A stretch of 64,000 nt of DNA, from positions 62,001 to 126,000 of the forward strand of contig CALXOX010000002.1 in the NCBI GenBank assembly GCA_944390125.1. Direction: 5' to 3'. The notes under the pieces were generated by a model that made no database searches, was not told where the DNA came from, and was given only the letters and a program-made list of their open reading frames with translations. Source of the DNA: an uncultured Alphaproteobacteria bacterium (GTDB taxonomy: Bacteria; Pseudomonadota; Alphaproteobacteria; Rs-D84). This document shows, one piece after another, positions 26,121-33,855 of this stretch (positions are counted from its first letter, which is position 1; every line of letters begins with the position of its first letter). The translations under genes and the position numbers were made by a program.

Positions 26121-26567
26121 ATGTCATTGTTTCTCTCATCTTATGAAAATCGTTTGGATACCAAGGGGCGTATATCTGTACCCGCTTCCTTTCGGGCTTC
26201 AGTTTCATCTGAAAAGTTTCCGGGCGTTGTTTTGTATCGTTCTTTCACCCATAATTGTATTGAAGGTTTAAGTATGTCGCGTATGGAGCAATTGGCGTCA
26301 GCTACTGATAAAATGGGTGTTTTCGACAGTGAATTGGATGACTTGTCTGCAATGTTATTTGCAGATGCTCGTCCATTGACCTTTGATGTGACTGGCCGTA
26401 TTGTTATACCGGAAGATTTGTTAAAGCATGCTGGAATAAAGGACAAGGCAATTTTTGTTGGTCGTGGTAACAGTTTTCAGATATGGAATCCAGATGCGTT
26501 CAAAGAGGCGCAACAAAAGTCATTAAATAATTTACGTTCTGCCCGCCCAAATCTAACGATAATTTAA
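26121..26567 (+). CDS. mraZ: Transcriptional regulator MraZ
   Basis: The 148-residue protein from ATG 26121 has two AbrB-like MraZ motifs: DTKGRISVPASFR near residue 13 and DVTGRIVIPEDLL near residue 95. In most bacteria mraZ heads the division and cell-wall cluster and represses it. Here rsmH, ftsL and ftsI do not follow, and a terminator comes directly after. The in-frame ATG at 26052 lies upstream of the predicted transcription start, so it is rejected. Confidence 0.93.
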   Translation: MSLFLSSYENRLDTKGRISVPASFRASVSSEKFPGVVLYRSFTHNCIEGLSMSRMEQLASATDKMGVFDSELDDLSAMLFADARPLTFDVTGRIVIPEDLLKHAGIKDKAIFVGRGNSFQIWNPDAFKEAQQKSLNNLRSARPNLTII

Positions 26568-26580
26568 GTAATAATAAATT

Positions 26581-26606
26581 AAAAAAAGCCCTCTATTGAG
26601 GGCTTT
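26581..26606. terminator. Terminator between mraZ and the convergent exported-protein gene
   Basis: The stem is AAAGCCCTC/GAGGGCTTT with a TATT loop. Confidence 0.8.
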
Positions 26607-26623
26607 AGTTTATTTGGTGGCCG

Positions 26624-28792
26624 CTAATCCATTATTTGCATAATCCATTCATCTGCTGTTAAATCTGCAGTTGATGCTTCACCGTCAATGTCGTTGACGC
26701 TCATGCAAGTCGTAATAATTGGGTTGCAAGCTTTAATGGCCAACTTGTTACCCTTTGACAATTCGCCGCCTTCGTTATCGTCAGCATCGTAGTTGTTCTG
26801 GGCCAAGCAAGAAGCAACATCTGTTATGCAATTTTCAGCATAATCTGCCAAGATTGTATCTTGCGCTGATTTTATCTGCACCAATGTACGATTCAAGAAT
26901 TCCTTGATAACATTGTTTTGTGGATTGTATTCAGCATTCTGACCTGTGCCATCATATGTTACGGCCTGGCATTTATTCAATATTGACATGCACATACCAT
27001 AATTCTTTCCGTCAGAATCGTCGTGATAACCAATTTTGTTCTGTAAGAATTCAGACATGCTGGTTGATGGTAATTCTGCCGAGGTATCCGTTACGGTTGT
27101 TGTTATATATTCGCTCAAAGAACCTTCGCCTTCTGAAGTGCCCCATGCAAATTTTGAATCACTATATTTCCAAGTTTCATAAATTGGAGCGTCTGCATAT
27201 CCAGGTGCACCAGGTTTGCTGCCAACGACAACTTCTCCATTTACAATGTATTTGCCAGTTGGGTCTAAGCAATTTTCGTAATCATCACCGCATACAAAGT
27301 CATCTTGCATGCAAGAATCCAATGCGTTTACACAACCGCGCAGGTCATAAGAGTTCTTTTGTTGTGCGACTAACAAACGTGCGCGCTGCAAAACACTTTT
27401 TGCGTTTCTGACTGTTGCGGTCATTTGGTCGTTTGATTCTGTCAAAGAACGTTCATACGCGATACATGCTTTGTCTATTTCCAAATCATAAGAATTTGTT
27501 ATAACGTTGATGTCTACACCCTGTGCTGCACAGCTGTTCAATACAGCAGATTTACAACGTGCTGTTGCTGTATCGTACAGTTGCTCGCCACGTTGATTGC
27601 TTATACTGTCTGTGTTGTTAGACATACCCAAGAAAGAACTTAAATCAAAACCGGTGCTGTCAATTGAGAAGTCTAGCAATCCAGACAAATCAAAGCTCAT
27701 GCTGCTTGAAGATGTTGATGAAGCAGAACCTGAATCAACAGCGATAATCATGTCTTTAATCTTATCTAATGAATTCTTTAATTGACTGTTATCAGTACTT
27801 GTTTGCATTTCTAATTCAGCTTCAGTTTGAGTAAATAAAGACTCAACTTCATCAGCTGTTAAACCGATATATTGAATTTGCATTGCGACGTCTTGCAAGC
27901 TTTCTGTCGCTTTCTTTAATGCTTCTTCCGTTTCCGCATAATTTGCTAAGTTAGCGCTACAGCTGCAACGGCCCTGGTTGTCGTCCAAAACATTACAGAA
28001 GTTATCCATACATGCAACATATTGTGCTTTGCAATAATCTGTTAGTTGTGCCAATTCGTCAATAGACGCCGTGGTTGATGTAGATTCTGAAGATGTCGTT
28101 GCTGTTGCTGTAGAAGCAGACCCAACACGAATTGTTGGGACTCGTGTTGTTACATTTGCATTGCTGCTAACACCAACACGGCTGGACGTGCCGCCACTGA
28201 TGTACAGAGGCGTGTTTACAGTATCTGTCTGGACAATGGACGCACGTGTTGTGTTTGCGTTGTTAGAATTAGAAGAACTGCGTGTCGTCAATCCGGGCTG
28301 TGAAGCATTCATGCTTGCCGCGCTGCCTGTCGAGCGAACCGTTGTAGAAGGACGACTTGTTATAGTATTTGCTGCCGTTGCACGAGAATTTACTGTCGTG
28401 CCAGTTGCACGCGCCGTAGCACTACGAGAAACCGTTGTTGACGCAGTTGTCGCTGTCGGACGAGATGTGACTGTGCGTGCCGTTGTAGCGTTAGAAACGT
28501 TTCTTGTTGCAACGCTGCGGTTAGAGGTATTCGTTGCAGAAGTTATTGCGCGGGACGTTGCCGAACGGCCTGTTGTATTACGTGGGCTAACCGCTGCAGG
28601 AACGACAGGAACGACAGCTTCTTCTGTGTTCTGTTCTGCCTCTTCAACGACAACTTCGTCATTGACGTATTCTGCATTAGGCATCTCATCAGCATATTGC
28701 GCCATCAATTCTTCGTAGTAGTACGCGGGCGCAATCTCTGCAAAAGCCGGTAAAACAAGCAATCCACTAAGTACGGCAATCAATCTTTTCAT
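26624..28792 (-). CDS. Large exported Cys-rich protein with Thr/Ser/Arg-rich N-terminal region
   Basis: I do not recognise a named family. A signal peptide is present (MKRLIAVLSGLLVLPAFA). Residues of about 70-230 are low-complexity, built from Thr, Ser, Ala, Arg and Asn with recurring SRAT/TARxVTSR-like units, and are probably extended. The rest is helical, with many cysteines often paired or at the ends of helices (CMDNFCNVL, RCSCSANL, CVNALDSCMQDDFVCG, CITDVASC). This implies disulfides in the periplasm or on the surface. The start at 28792 has AGAAGGGAAG upstream. A CPHC thioredoxin-like exported protein at 46500 could help fold it, but that is inference. Confidence 0.75.
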   Translation of the reverse strand: MKRLIAVLSGLLVLPAFAEIAPAYYYEELMAQYADEMPNAEYVNDEVVVEEAEQNTEEAVVPVVPAAVSPRNTTGRSATSRAITSATNTSNRSVATRNVSNATTARTVTSRPTATTASTTVSRSATARATGTTVNSRATAANTITSRPSTTVRSTGSAASMNASQPGLTTRSSSNSNNANTTRASIVQTDTVNTPLYISGGTSSRVGVSSNANVTTRVPTIRVGSASTATATTSSESTSTTASIDELAQLTDYCKAQYVACMDNFCNVLDDNQGRCSCSANLANYAETEEALKKATESLQDVAMQIQYIGLTADEVESLFTQTEAELEMQTSTDNSQLKNSLDKIKDMIIAVDSGSASSTSSSSMSFDLSGLLDFSIDSTGFDLSSFLGMSNNTDSISNQRGEQLYDTATARCKSAVLNSCAAQGVDINVITNSYDLEIDKACIAYERSLTESNDQMTATVRNAKSVLQRARLLVAQQKNSYDLRGCVNALDSCMQDDFVCGDDYENCLDPTGKYIVNGEVVVGSKPGAPGYADAPIYETWKYSDSKFAWGTSEGEGSLSEYITTTVTDTSAELPSTSMSEFLQNKIGYHDDSDGKNYGMCMSILNKCQAVTYDGTGQNAEYNPQNNVIKEFLNRTLVQIKSAQDTILADYAENCITDVASCLAQNNYDADDNEGGELSKGNKLAIKACNPIITTCMSVNDIDGEASTADLTADEWIMQIMD

Positions 28793-28928
28793 TCGAAAAC
28801 TTCCCTTCTATTACATATGATTTTATCATAATACTAAAAATCGCGCAAACAAAAAATAGAAAAATCAGATACCTTTTTAACATACTTTTTGCAGGTATTT
28901 TTTCGGATTGTTAAATTTTTTAATGAAT

Positions 28929-28958
28929 TTGACATTCTTGTCAAGTATGGTATATATT
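28929..28958 (+). promoter_or_regulatory. Candidate promoter of the cardiolipin synthase-like gene
   Basis: TTGACA (28929-28934) is followed by TATATATT (28951-28958) at a 16-18 base spacing, just upstream of the ribosome-binding site AAGGGGGCAGG. Confidence 0.6.
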
Positions 28959-28986
28959 ATGTTCTGCGAAAAGGGGGCAGGTTTAA

Positions 28987-30573
28987 TTGTCAATTTTAAA
29001 GAAAGTTTCGTTGTTCATATTCACATTGCCGTTCATGGGGTGCACAACAGTTCCAACTACGACTGCTGATGAAAGATTGGCTAATTATGCTCCAAAGATA
29101 ACAAGCGCTGATTTTAATTATAATCCGATGGAAACGCCTATTGCTCAGTGTTATGCAAAAGAGTTAGAGGCTGACCCAGAAATTAGTGGTGCCACGCTGA
29201 TAGAAGATGGACTGTCGGCGTTTGTAATTCGTGCTGCGTTTGCCCGCATGGCAACAAAAACAATAGATTTACAGACTTATATTTACAGTAATGACTTTTC
29301 TTCACGCGTTTTAATAGGCGAATTGCGTCGTGCTGCAGATCGTGGCGTAAAGATTAGAATATTGTTGGATGACTACGGTACCAAATCAGATATTGTGGAT
29401 GTCATGCTGTTGAATCAGCATCCGAACATAGAAGTAAAGGTATTTAATCCGGTTGCTAATCGTTCAAGATTGCTGTATTACCCTCAGTTTTTATTAGATT
29501 TTAATCGTCTGAATTCTCGTATGCACAACAAGTTATTTATTGTAGATAACGTTGCATACATAACTGGTGGACGTAATGTAGGAAGTAACTATTTTTACCC
29601 AGAAACGGCATCGAATTTTTCTGATACGGACGTTTTGTTTATTGGTGATATGACGAAATACGCAACGGCAAGTTTTGATGAGTATTGGAATTATCATTTA
29701 GCTATACCTGCATCGGTTTTTCCGAAGGCCAAGTCAAAACGGGCAATGCGTAAGTTAGAGAAAAAGTTTGATGAGATAGAGGAAAAAAGTGCAGAGGCGA
29801 TAAGGGAATATAATAAAATAATTTCGCTTGCCCAGAATGAATATAAGAAAAAGCAGTTTGACTTCAGTTGGGGGCATGGGAAATTCTTGGCAGATCCTCC
29901 TTCTAAGGTAGATATGTCTATGGGGGAAAAGGAAGAGTATCGCGGTGATATTATTCAGGCGTTGCAGCATCTGTGGGCCAAAACAGATGAATCTGTTTAT
30001 TTATCAGCTGCTTATTTTGTTCCTGGTCAGGGCGGTTTAGATCATATGCTGCATGAAGAAAATTCAGGTGTTCATATGACGATAGTGACGAATTCGTTGG
30101 CGTCAACTAATGCGCCTACCGTATATGCAAAGTGGGAAAAATACAGAAAAGAATTGATAGAATCTGGGGCGGACGTTTACGAGTTTATGTTGTCGGCGGA
30201 AAATTTACGTGGTAAGGAACATGATCGCGAGCGTAAACAGTCAAGTTTTTCCGTCTTACACAGTAAGACAATTGTATTTGATGATGATATTTCTTGGATT
30301 GGCAGTTTTAATCTTGATCCACGTAGTGCGTACTACAACACTGAAAACGTTGCTATTTTTGAGAGCAAGGAATTCGCGGATAAGTTGCGTGATATGATTT
30401 TGCAGGATGCGAAAACGTCTTGGCGTGTAACATTGGAGGACGGTGAGCCTGTGTGGACGGGAATGCGCCCTGGGGACAAGAAACCGCGTGTGTATCATCA
30501 TAGTCCAGATACGTCTATTTTTCGCCGTGCGTTTAAAATAATTACGAATCTTGTTCCAGAAAAGTTTGTATAA
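28987..30573 (+). CDS. Phospholipase D-family lipoprotein, cardiolipin synthase C-like
   Basis: The 528-residue protein has two HKD sites: MHNKLFIVDNVAYITGGRN at about residue 180 and LHSKTIVFDDDISWIGSFN at about residue 425. Each has His, Lys and Asp in the phospholipase D arrangement. The N-terminus is a lipoprotein signal ending in FMGC, so Lgt and LspA should process it. Proteins of this type (ClsC-like) transfer phosphatidyl groups to make cardiolipin. The start is a TTG at 28987, after a strong AAGGGGGCAGG. The donor lipid cannot be told from sequence. Confidence 0.85.
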   Translation: MSILKKVSLFIFTLPFMGCTTVPTTTADERLANYAPKITSADFNYNPMETPIAQCYAKELEADPEISGATLIEDGLSAFVIRAAFARMATKTIDLQTYIYSNDFSSRVLIGELRRAADRGVKIRILLDDYGTKSDIVDVMLLNQHPNIEVKVFNPVANRSRLLYYPQFLLDFNRLNSRMHNKLFIVDNVAYITGGRNVGSNYFYPETASNFSDTDVLFIGDMTKYATASFDEYWNYHLAIPASVFPKAKSKRAMRKLEKKFDEIEEKSAEAIREYNKIISLAQNEYKKKQFDFSWGHGKFLADPPSKVDMSMGEKEEYRGDIIQALQHLWAKTDESVYLSAAYFVPGQGGLDHMLHEENSGVHMTIVTNSLASTNAPTVYAKWEKYRKELIESGADVYEFMLSAENLRGKEHDRERKQSSFSVLHSKTIVFDDDISWIGSFNLDPRSAYYNTENVAIFESKEFADKLRDMILQDAKTSWRVTLEDGEPVWTGMRPGDKKPRVYHHSPDTSIFRRAFKIITNLVPEKFV

Positions 30574-30600
30574 AAACAGCCCCTGCACGGGGCTGTTTTT
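30572..30600. terminator. Bidirectional terminator
   Basis: A perfect 12-bp stem AAAAACAGCCCC/GGGGCTGTTTTT with a TGCAC loop lies between convergent genes. The guaC stop codon touches it. Confidence 0.9.
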
Positions 30601-31684
30601 AATCACCAAATACGGTATTCAATTGTGTGTTCACTCGATAAAAAGTTGTGCATTTTGAAACGTCTTTCAGGCGTCGTGCACCGATATATGTCATATAAGA
30701 CCTAAGCCCTCCCAGAATGTCTTGATTCATTTTATCAATAGGGCCTTTTAGCGGGACTTCTACTACACGTCCTTCGCTGGCGCGGTATTTAGGCATGCCG
30801 TGATAGTGCTTGTTTTGAGCGTACTCAGAAGACATTCCGTAAAATACTTTGAATTGTTTTACAGTCGTCATTCGATTTCCTGTTTCCGGGTCTATTTGGT
30901 CCGTCAGGTATGTGCGTTCAATTATATCGCCTGCTGCTTCGTTACAGCCTGCATAAAATCCGCCCATCATCACAAAATCAGCACCGGCACCAAATGCTTT
31001 ACATATGTCGCCAATATAAACAACGCCACCGTCACTGCAAATCATACCTCCTATGCCATGTGCTGTGTCTGCACATTCAAATATTGTGGAAAGTTGTGGA
31101 CGGCCAACCCCTGTTATTCTGCGCGTAATACATGCACTGCCACTGCCAATGCCGCACTTTACGATATCCGCACCAGACAAAATCAAATCTTCCACTAGTT
31201 CTGCTGTAACGGCATTGCCAACCATTAAAAGAATGTCCGGAAATTTTTCGCGCATTTTTATGACTAATTCTTTAACACGTGGAATGTACGCATTAGGAAC
31301 GTCAATGCAAATGTTGCGACACTTGTCTGGATATTCCGTCAGAATTTTTTCTATTTTTGCATAGTCTTCATCGCGCAATCCCATAGACAAGAAAACGTAA
31401 TCTCGACAATCATTTTCTGTTATGAACTTTATTAAATCTTCAACCGGATAGTGTTTATGCAGACAACAAAACATTTTGTTTTGCATCATATGTTTTGCAA
31501 CTTCAAAAGTGCCTACGGTCGCCATGTTTGCTGAAATTATACCTGTGCCAACAATCTTACGAGGACACCATTTAAATTTGTATTCGCGGGTAATTTCTAC
31601 TTCTGAACGAGAATTTATAAAAGAACGTTTGGGTTTTACCAATACATCTTTAAAGTCTAATTCTGTTTGTTCGTATATTTTCAT
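30599..31684 (-). CDS. guaC: GMP reductase
   Basis: GMP reductase converts GMP to IMP with NADPH and returns guanine nucleotides to the purine pool. The protein (361 residues from ATG 31684, after AAGGGGTGTG) is an IMPDH/GMPR barrel. The catalytic Cys loop is GIGSGSACITRRITGVG, and SDGGVVYIGDICKAFGAGAD and MMGG form the phosphate site. It lacks the CBS domains of IMPDH and matches the GuaC pattern of short, CBS-free enzymes. Ten more residues would be added from 31714. A promoter lies upstream. Confidence 0.9.
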   Translation of the reverse strand: MKIYEQTELDFKDVLVKPKRSFINSRSEVEITREYKFKWCPRKIVGTGIISANMATVGTFEVAKHMMQNKMFCCLHKHYPVEDLIKFITENDCRDYVFLSMGLRDEDYAKIEKILTEYPDKCRNICIDVPNAYIPRVKELVIKMREKFPDILLMVGNAVTAELVEDLILSGADIVKCGIGSGSACITRRITGVGRPQLSTIFECADTAHGIGGMICSDGGVVYIGDICKAFGAGADFVMMGGFYAGCNEAAGDIIERTYLTDQIDPETGNRMTTVKQFKVFYGMSSEYAQNKHYHGMPKYRASEGRVVEVPLKGPIDKMNQDILGGLRSYMTYIGARRLKDVSKCTTFYRVNTQLNTVFGD

Positions 31685-31719
31685 TACACACCCCTTTATT
31701 AAAAACATTTTCATATGTC

Positions 31720-31748
31720 ATAATATATGTATATGTCTGTTTTATCAA
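31720..31748 (-). promoter_or_regulatory. Candidate promoter of guaC
   Basis: On the minus strand TTGATA (31748-31743), 17 bases, then TATTAT (31725-31720). Confidence 0.55.
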
Positions 31749-31753
31749 TATAT

Positions 31754-31781
31754 AAAAAAGCCGGTTTTTACCGGCTTTTTT
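31754..31781. terminator. Terminator after ihfA
   Basis: A perfect 12-bp stem AAAAAAGCCGGT/ACCGGCTTTTTT with a TTTT loop overlaps the ihfA stop. Confidence 0.9.
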
Positions 31782-32070
31782 ATGATTGTTTTGCAACGCG
31801 TTTTCTAAAATCGTTGCTTGGTCTAAATGACGCTACACGACGTGCAGAAATTATTGCAGGGGCACCAGTTTTAGGGTTGCGTCCCATGCGCTGTGGTTTG
31901 GTAAGTATTTTAAAACTGCCGAACCCAGCAAATTTAACCTCTTCGCCATGAATCAACGATTCGCTAATTTCTTCAAATACAATATCAACTAACTTAAAAG
32001 CATCGGCCGTCGTAAGTCCGAACTTTTCTCGTAATCTATTTGCAAAATCGCTTCTGGTTATTGTTGCCAT
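31780..32070 (-). CDS. ihfA: Integration host factor subunit alpha
   Basis: The 96-residue HU/IHF-family protein contains VKFAGFGSFKI and then the beta-arm tip GRNPKTGAP, with the Pro that wedges into bent DNA. The N-terminal TRSDFANRL fits the alpha subunit better than HU. It sits 10 bases downstream of fabH, the position seen in many proteobacterial plsX-fabH-ihfA clusters. The assignment of IHF-alpha over HU leans on that context. Confidence 0.85.
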   Translation of the reverse strand: MATITRSDFANRLREKFGLTTADAFKLVDIVFEEISESLIHGEEVKFAGFGSFKILTKPQRMGRNPKTGAPAIISARRVASFRPSNDFRKRVAKQS

Positions 32071-32080
32071 TTTTTCTACC

Positions 32081-33019
32081 TTATACTCTAATCAATGCTG
32101 CACCCCATGTAAGACCGCTGCCGAAAGCAGGGTACAACACAAGTTGACCTTTTTTAATTATATTATTATCAAACGCATATGATAATGCAAGAACACCAGA
32201 TGCACCACTTGTGTTTGCGTGCTTATCAACCGTTACTAATATTTTTTCTAATGGGAAACCCAAACGTTGCGCACCACTTTGAATAATACGTAAATTCGCC
32301 TGATGTGGAACAATCCAATCAACGTTATCTGCAGTAATTCCAGCATGTTCCATGATGTAATTTGCGGCCTCTGGCATTAAAGTTACTGCTTTCTTATAAG
32401 TTTCGGGCCCATTCATCATTATATGGTGATCAGGAGTTCCATATAACATTCCCATTTCTTTACCGTCAGACATGACGACTGTGTCTATGATGCCGGAATA
32501 ACTGGATGTAGAATGTTCAAAGATAAGAGCACCAGCACCATCGCCGAACAAAACGGCGGTACTGCGGTCATTCCAATCAATGAAGCGAGTCATCTTTTCA
32601 GCACCAATAATCATGATACGCTTATGAATGCCTGCGGTAAAGAAAGCCCGTGCACAATGTAAAGCGTAAATATAACCCGTACATGCGCCGCGAACATCAA
32701 AAGCCGGTGCGTTATTTGTTGCGCCCAACCGTCCCAATACCTGAACACCAACGGACGGAAAATCTAATTCAGGGGATGTTGTTGCGACAATTGTCATATC
32801 AATATCATTGATAGAAAGCCCTGCCTTTTCCAATGCGCGTTGTGCGGCAATTGTAGCCATGTCGACCACTGTTTCATTGTCTGCAGCAAAATGACGTTCG
32901 CGCATACCAGTACGTTGAACAATCCATTCATCGGAAGTGTCGACGATTTTTTCTAAGTCTTGGTTTGTTACAATTTTCTCGGGTAAATAAGACCCATAAC
33001 CAATTAATCTGCTTCCCAT
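32081..33019 (-). CDS. fabH: 3-oxoacyl-[ACP] synthase III
   Basis: FabH starts fatty-acid synthesis by condensing acetyl-CoA with malonyl-ACP. The 312-residue protein has the catalytic Cys in DVRGACTGYIYAL, the His in VPHQANLRII and the Asn in HANTSGASGVLAL. The ribosome-binding site is AAAGGAAAGG. It forms a pair with ihfA, but its usual upstream partner plsX is elsewhere in this window (21399). Confidence 0.96.
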   Translation of the reverse strand: MGSRLIGYGSYLPEKIVTNQDLEKIVDTSDEWIVQRTGMRERHFAADNETVVDMATIAAQRALEKAGLSINDIDMTIVATTSPELDFPSVGVQVLGRLGATNNAPAFDVRGACTGYIYALHCARAFFTAGIHKRIMIIGAEKMTRFIDWNDRSTAVLFGDGAGALIFEHSTSSYSGIIDTVVMSDGKEMGMLYGTPDHHIMMNGPETYKKAVTLMPEAANYIMEHAGITADNVDWIVPHQANLRIIQSGAQRLGFPLEKILVTVDKHANTSGASGVLALSYAFDNNIIKKGQLVLYPAFGSGLTWGAALIRV

Positions 33020-33110
33020 TTATCCCTTTCCTTTATTTTAATCCGGGGTATTATACAAGCCGAGAATACAACTTGCAATATTAAAATCTGTGAATAAAAT
33101 ATAGTTCGTT

Positions 33111-33186
33111 GTCCCCATAGTTCAACTGGATAGAATAGAGGTTTCCTAAACCTTTGATACAGGTTCGATTCCTGTTGGGGATACCA
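33111..33186 (+). tRNA. tRNA-Arg (anticodon CCU)
   Basis: The acceptor stem GTCCCCA/TGGGGAT closes with one G-T pair, the anticodon loop is TTCCTAA and the T-arm is CAGGTTCGATTCCTG. CCA is encoded. The last 19 bases of the tRNA are the beginning of the tandem repeat that follows. Confidence 0.94.
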
Positions 33187-33477
33187 GAGGCGTCGAGCCT
33201 GTGTGGAAGGTTCGAACCGCAGCAAAAAGGCGGAATTACGCCGGTCACCGTTAGGTGATTTTGCAAGGTGACGAAGTATTCCTGTTGGGGATACCAGAGG
33301 CGTCGAGCCTGTGTGGAAGGTTCGAACCGCAGCAAAAAGGCGGAATTACGCCGGTCACCGTTAGGTGATTTTGCAAGGTGACGAAGTATTCCTGTTGGGG
33401 ATACCAGAGGCGTCGAACATGTGTGGAAGGTTTGACGCAGATTAAAAAGGCGGACGGCAGTGCGCCAATTTATTTTG
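33168..33477 (+). repeat. 110-bp tandem repeats seeded by the tRNA-Arg 3' end
   Basis: Two identical 110-bp units (33168-33277 and 33278-33387) are followed by a diverged partial third from 33388. Each unit begins with ATTCCTGTTGGGGATACCA, the T-loop to CCA end of tRNA-Arg(CCU). Each then continues through GAGGCGTCGA, the palindrome GGTTCGAACC, a GGCG/CGCC stem and a TCACC-GTTA-GGTGA hairpin. The third copy keeps the first 29 bases and then shares only scattered blocks. The repeats lack a 5' tRNA half, so they are not tRNA genes. No ORF is supported in this 300-base gap. Confidence 0.9.
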
Positions 33478-33492
33478 TGAAGGTTTTAAATT

Positions 33493-33819
33493 ATGAAAAA
33501 TAAAGCAGTAAAAATAGGAATTATCGCAAGTATATTGCCTCATTTATTTTGTTGTGTGTTGCCGATAGTTTTATCAATAGTCAGTTTGTTTACACCTGAA
33601 GTGGCTCATGCAGAATTTATACCTCATTGGTTTGAGCCGTGGTTATTTGTATTTTCTGGTTTAATGTTGTGTCTTTCTTGGTTTTTAGTTGCACGAGATT
33701 GTCATTGTGAGTGTGAACATTGTCATGGTGAACATCATCATACGCAAAAGATTATACTGGCAGTTATCACAATCATATTTATTGTAAGTATAATCTTACA
33801 TTTTATTGCTCATCATTAA
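33493..33819 (+). CDS. Small His/Cys-rich membrane protein (MerC/MerT-like character)
   Basis: The 108-residue protein has three predicted membrane helices. A CC pair lies in the first helix region (HLFCCVLPIVL). A cytoplasmic or periplasmic loop is dense in Cys and His (CHCECEHCHGEHHH). Such features occur in MerC/MerT-type mercury or other heavy-metal transport proteins, but no family can be fixed by eye. The ATG at 33493 follows GTGAAGG. The gene stands alone after the tRNA-derived repeats and ends in its own terminator. Confidence 0.7.
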   Translation: MKNKAVKIGIIASILPHLFCCVLPIVLSIVSLFTPEVAHAEFIPHWFEPWLFVFSGLMLCLSWFLVARDCHCECEHCHGEHHHTQKIILAVITIIFIVSIILHFIAHH

Positions 33820-33826
33820 ATTATAT

Positions 33827-33854
33827 AAAAAAGCCGGCATTTGCCGGCTTTTTT
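33827..33854. terminator. Bidirectional terminator
   Basis: A 13-bp stem AAAAAAGCCGGCA/TGCCGGCTTTTTT lies between the small membrane protein gene and the convergent M13 peptidase gene. Confidence 0.9.
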
Positions 33855-33855
33855 A

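Noticed and set aside
28071-28718. Plus-strand 215-residue frame inside the large exported protein gene
   Set aside because: It mirrors the Thr/Ser/Arg low-complexity region of the minus-strand gene, and its Val-rich composition is a by-product of that.
33004-33335. Two minus-strand frames over tRNA-Arg and the repeats
   Set aside because: They are the antisense of the tRNA and its tandem copies, and their similarity to each other comes from the repeat.
33168-33477. CRISPR array
   Set aside because: The units are 110 bp, identical over their whole length and derived from a tRNA end. There are no short repeats with unique spacers and no cas genes.
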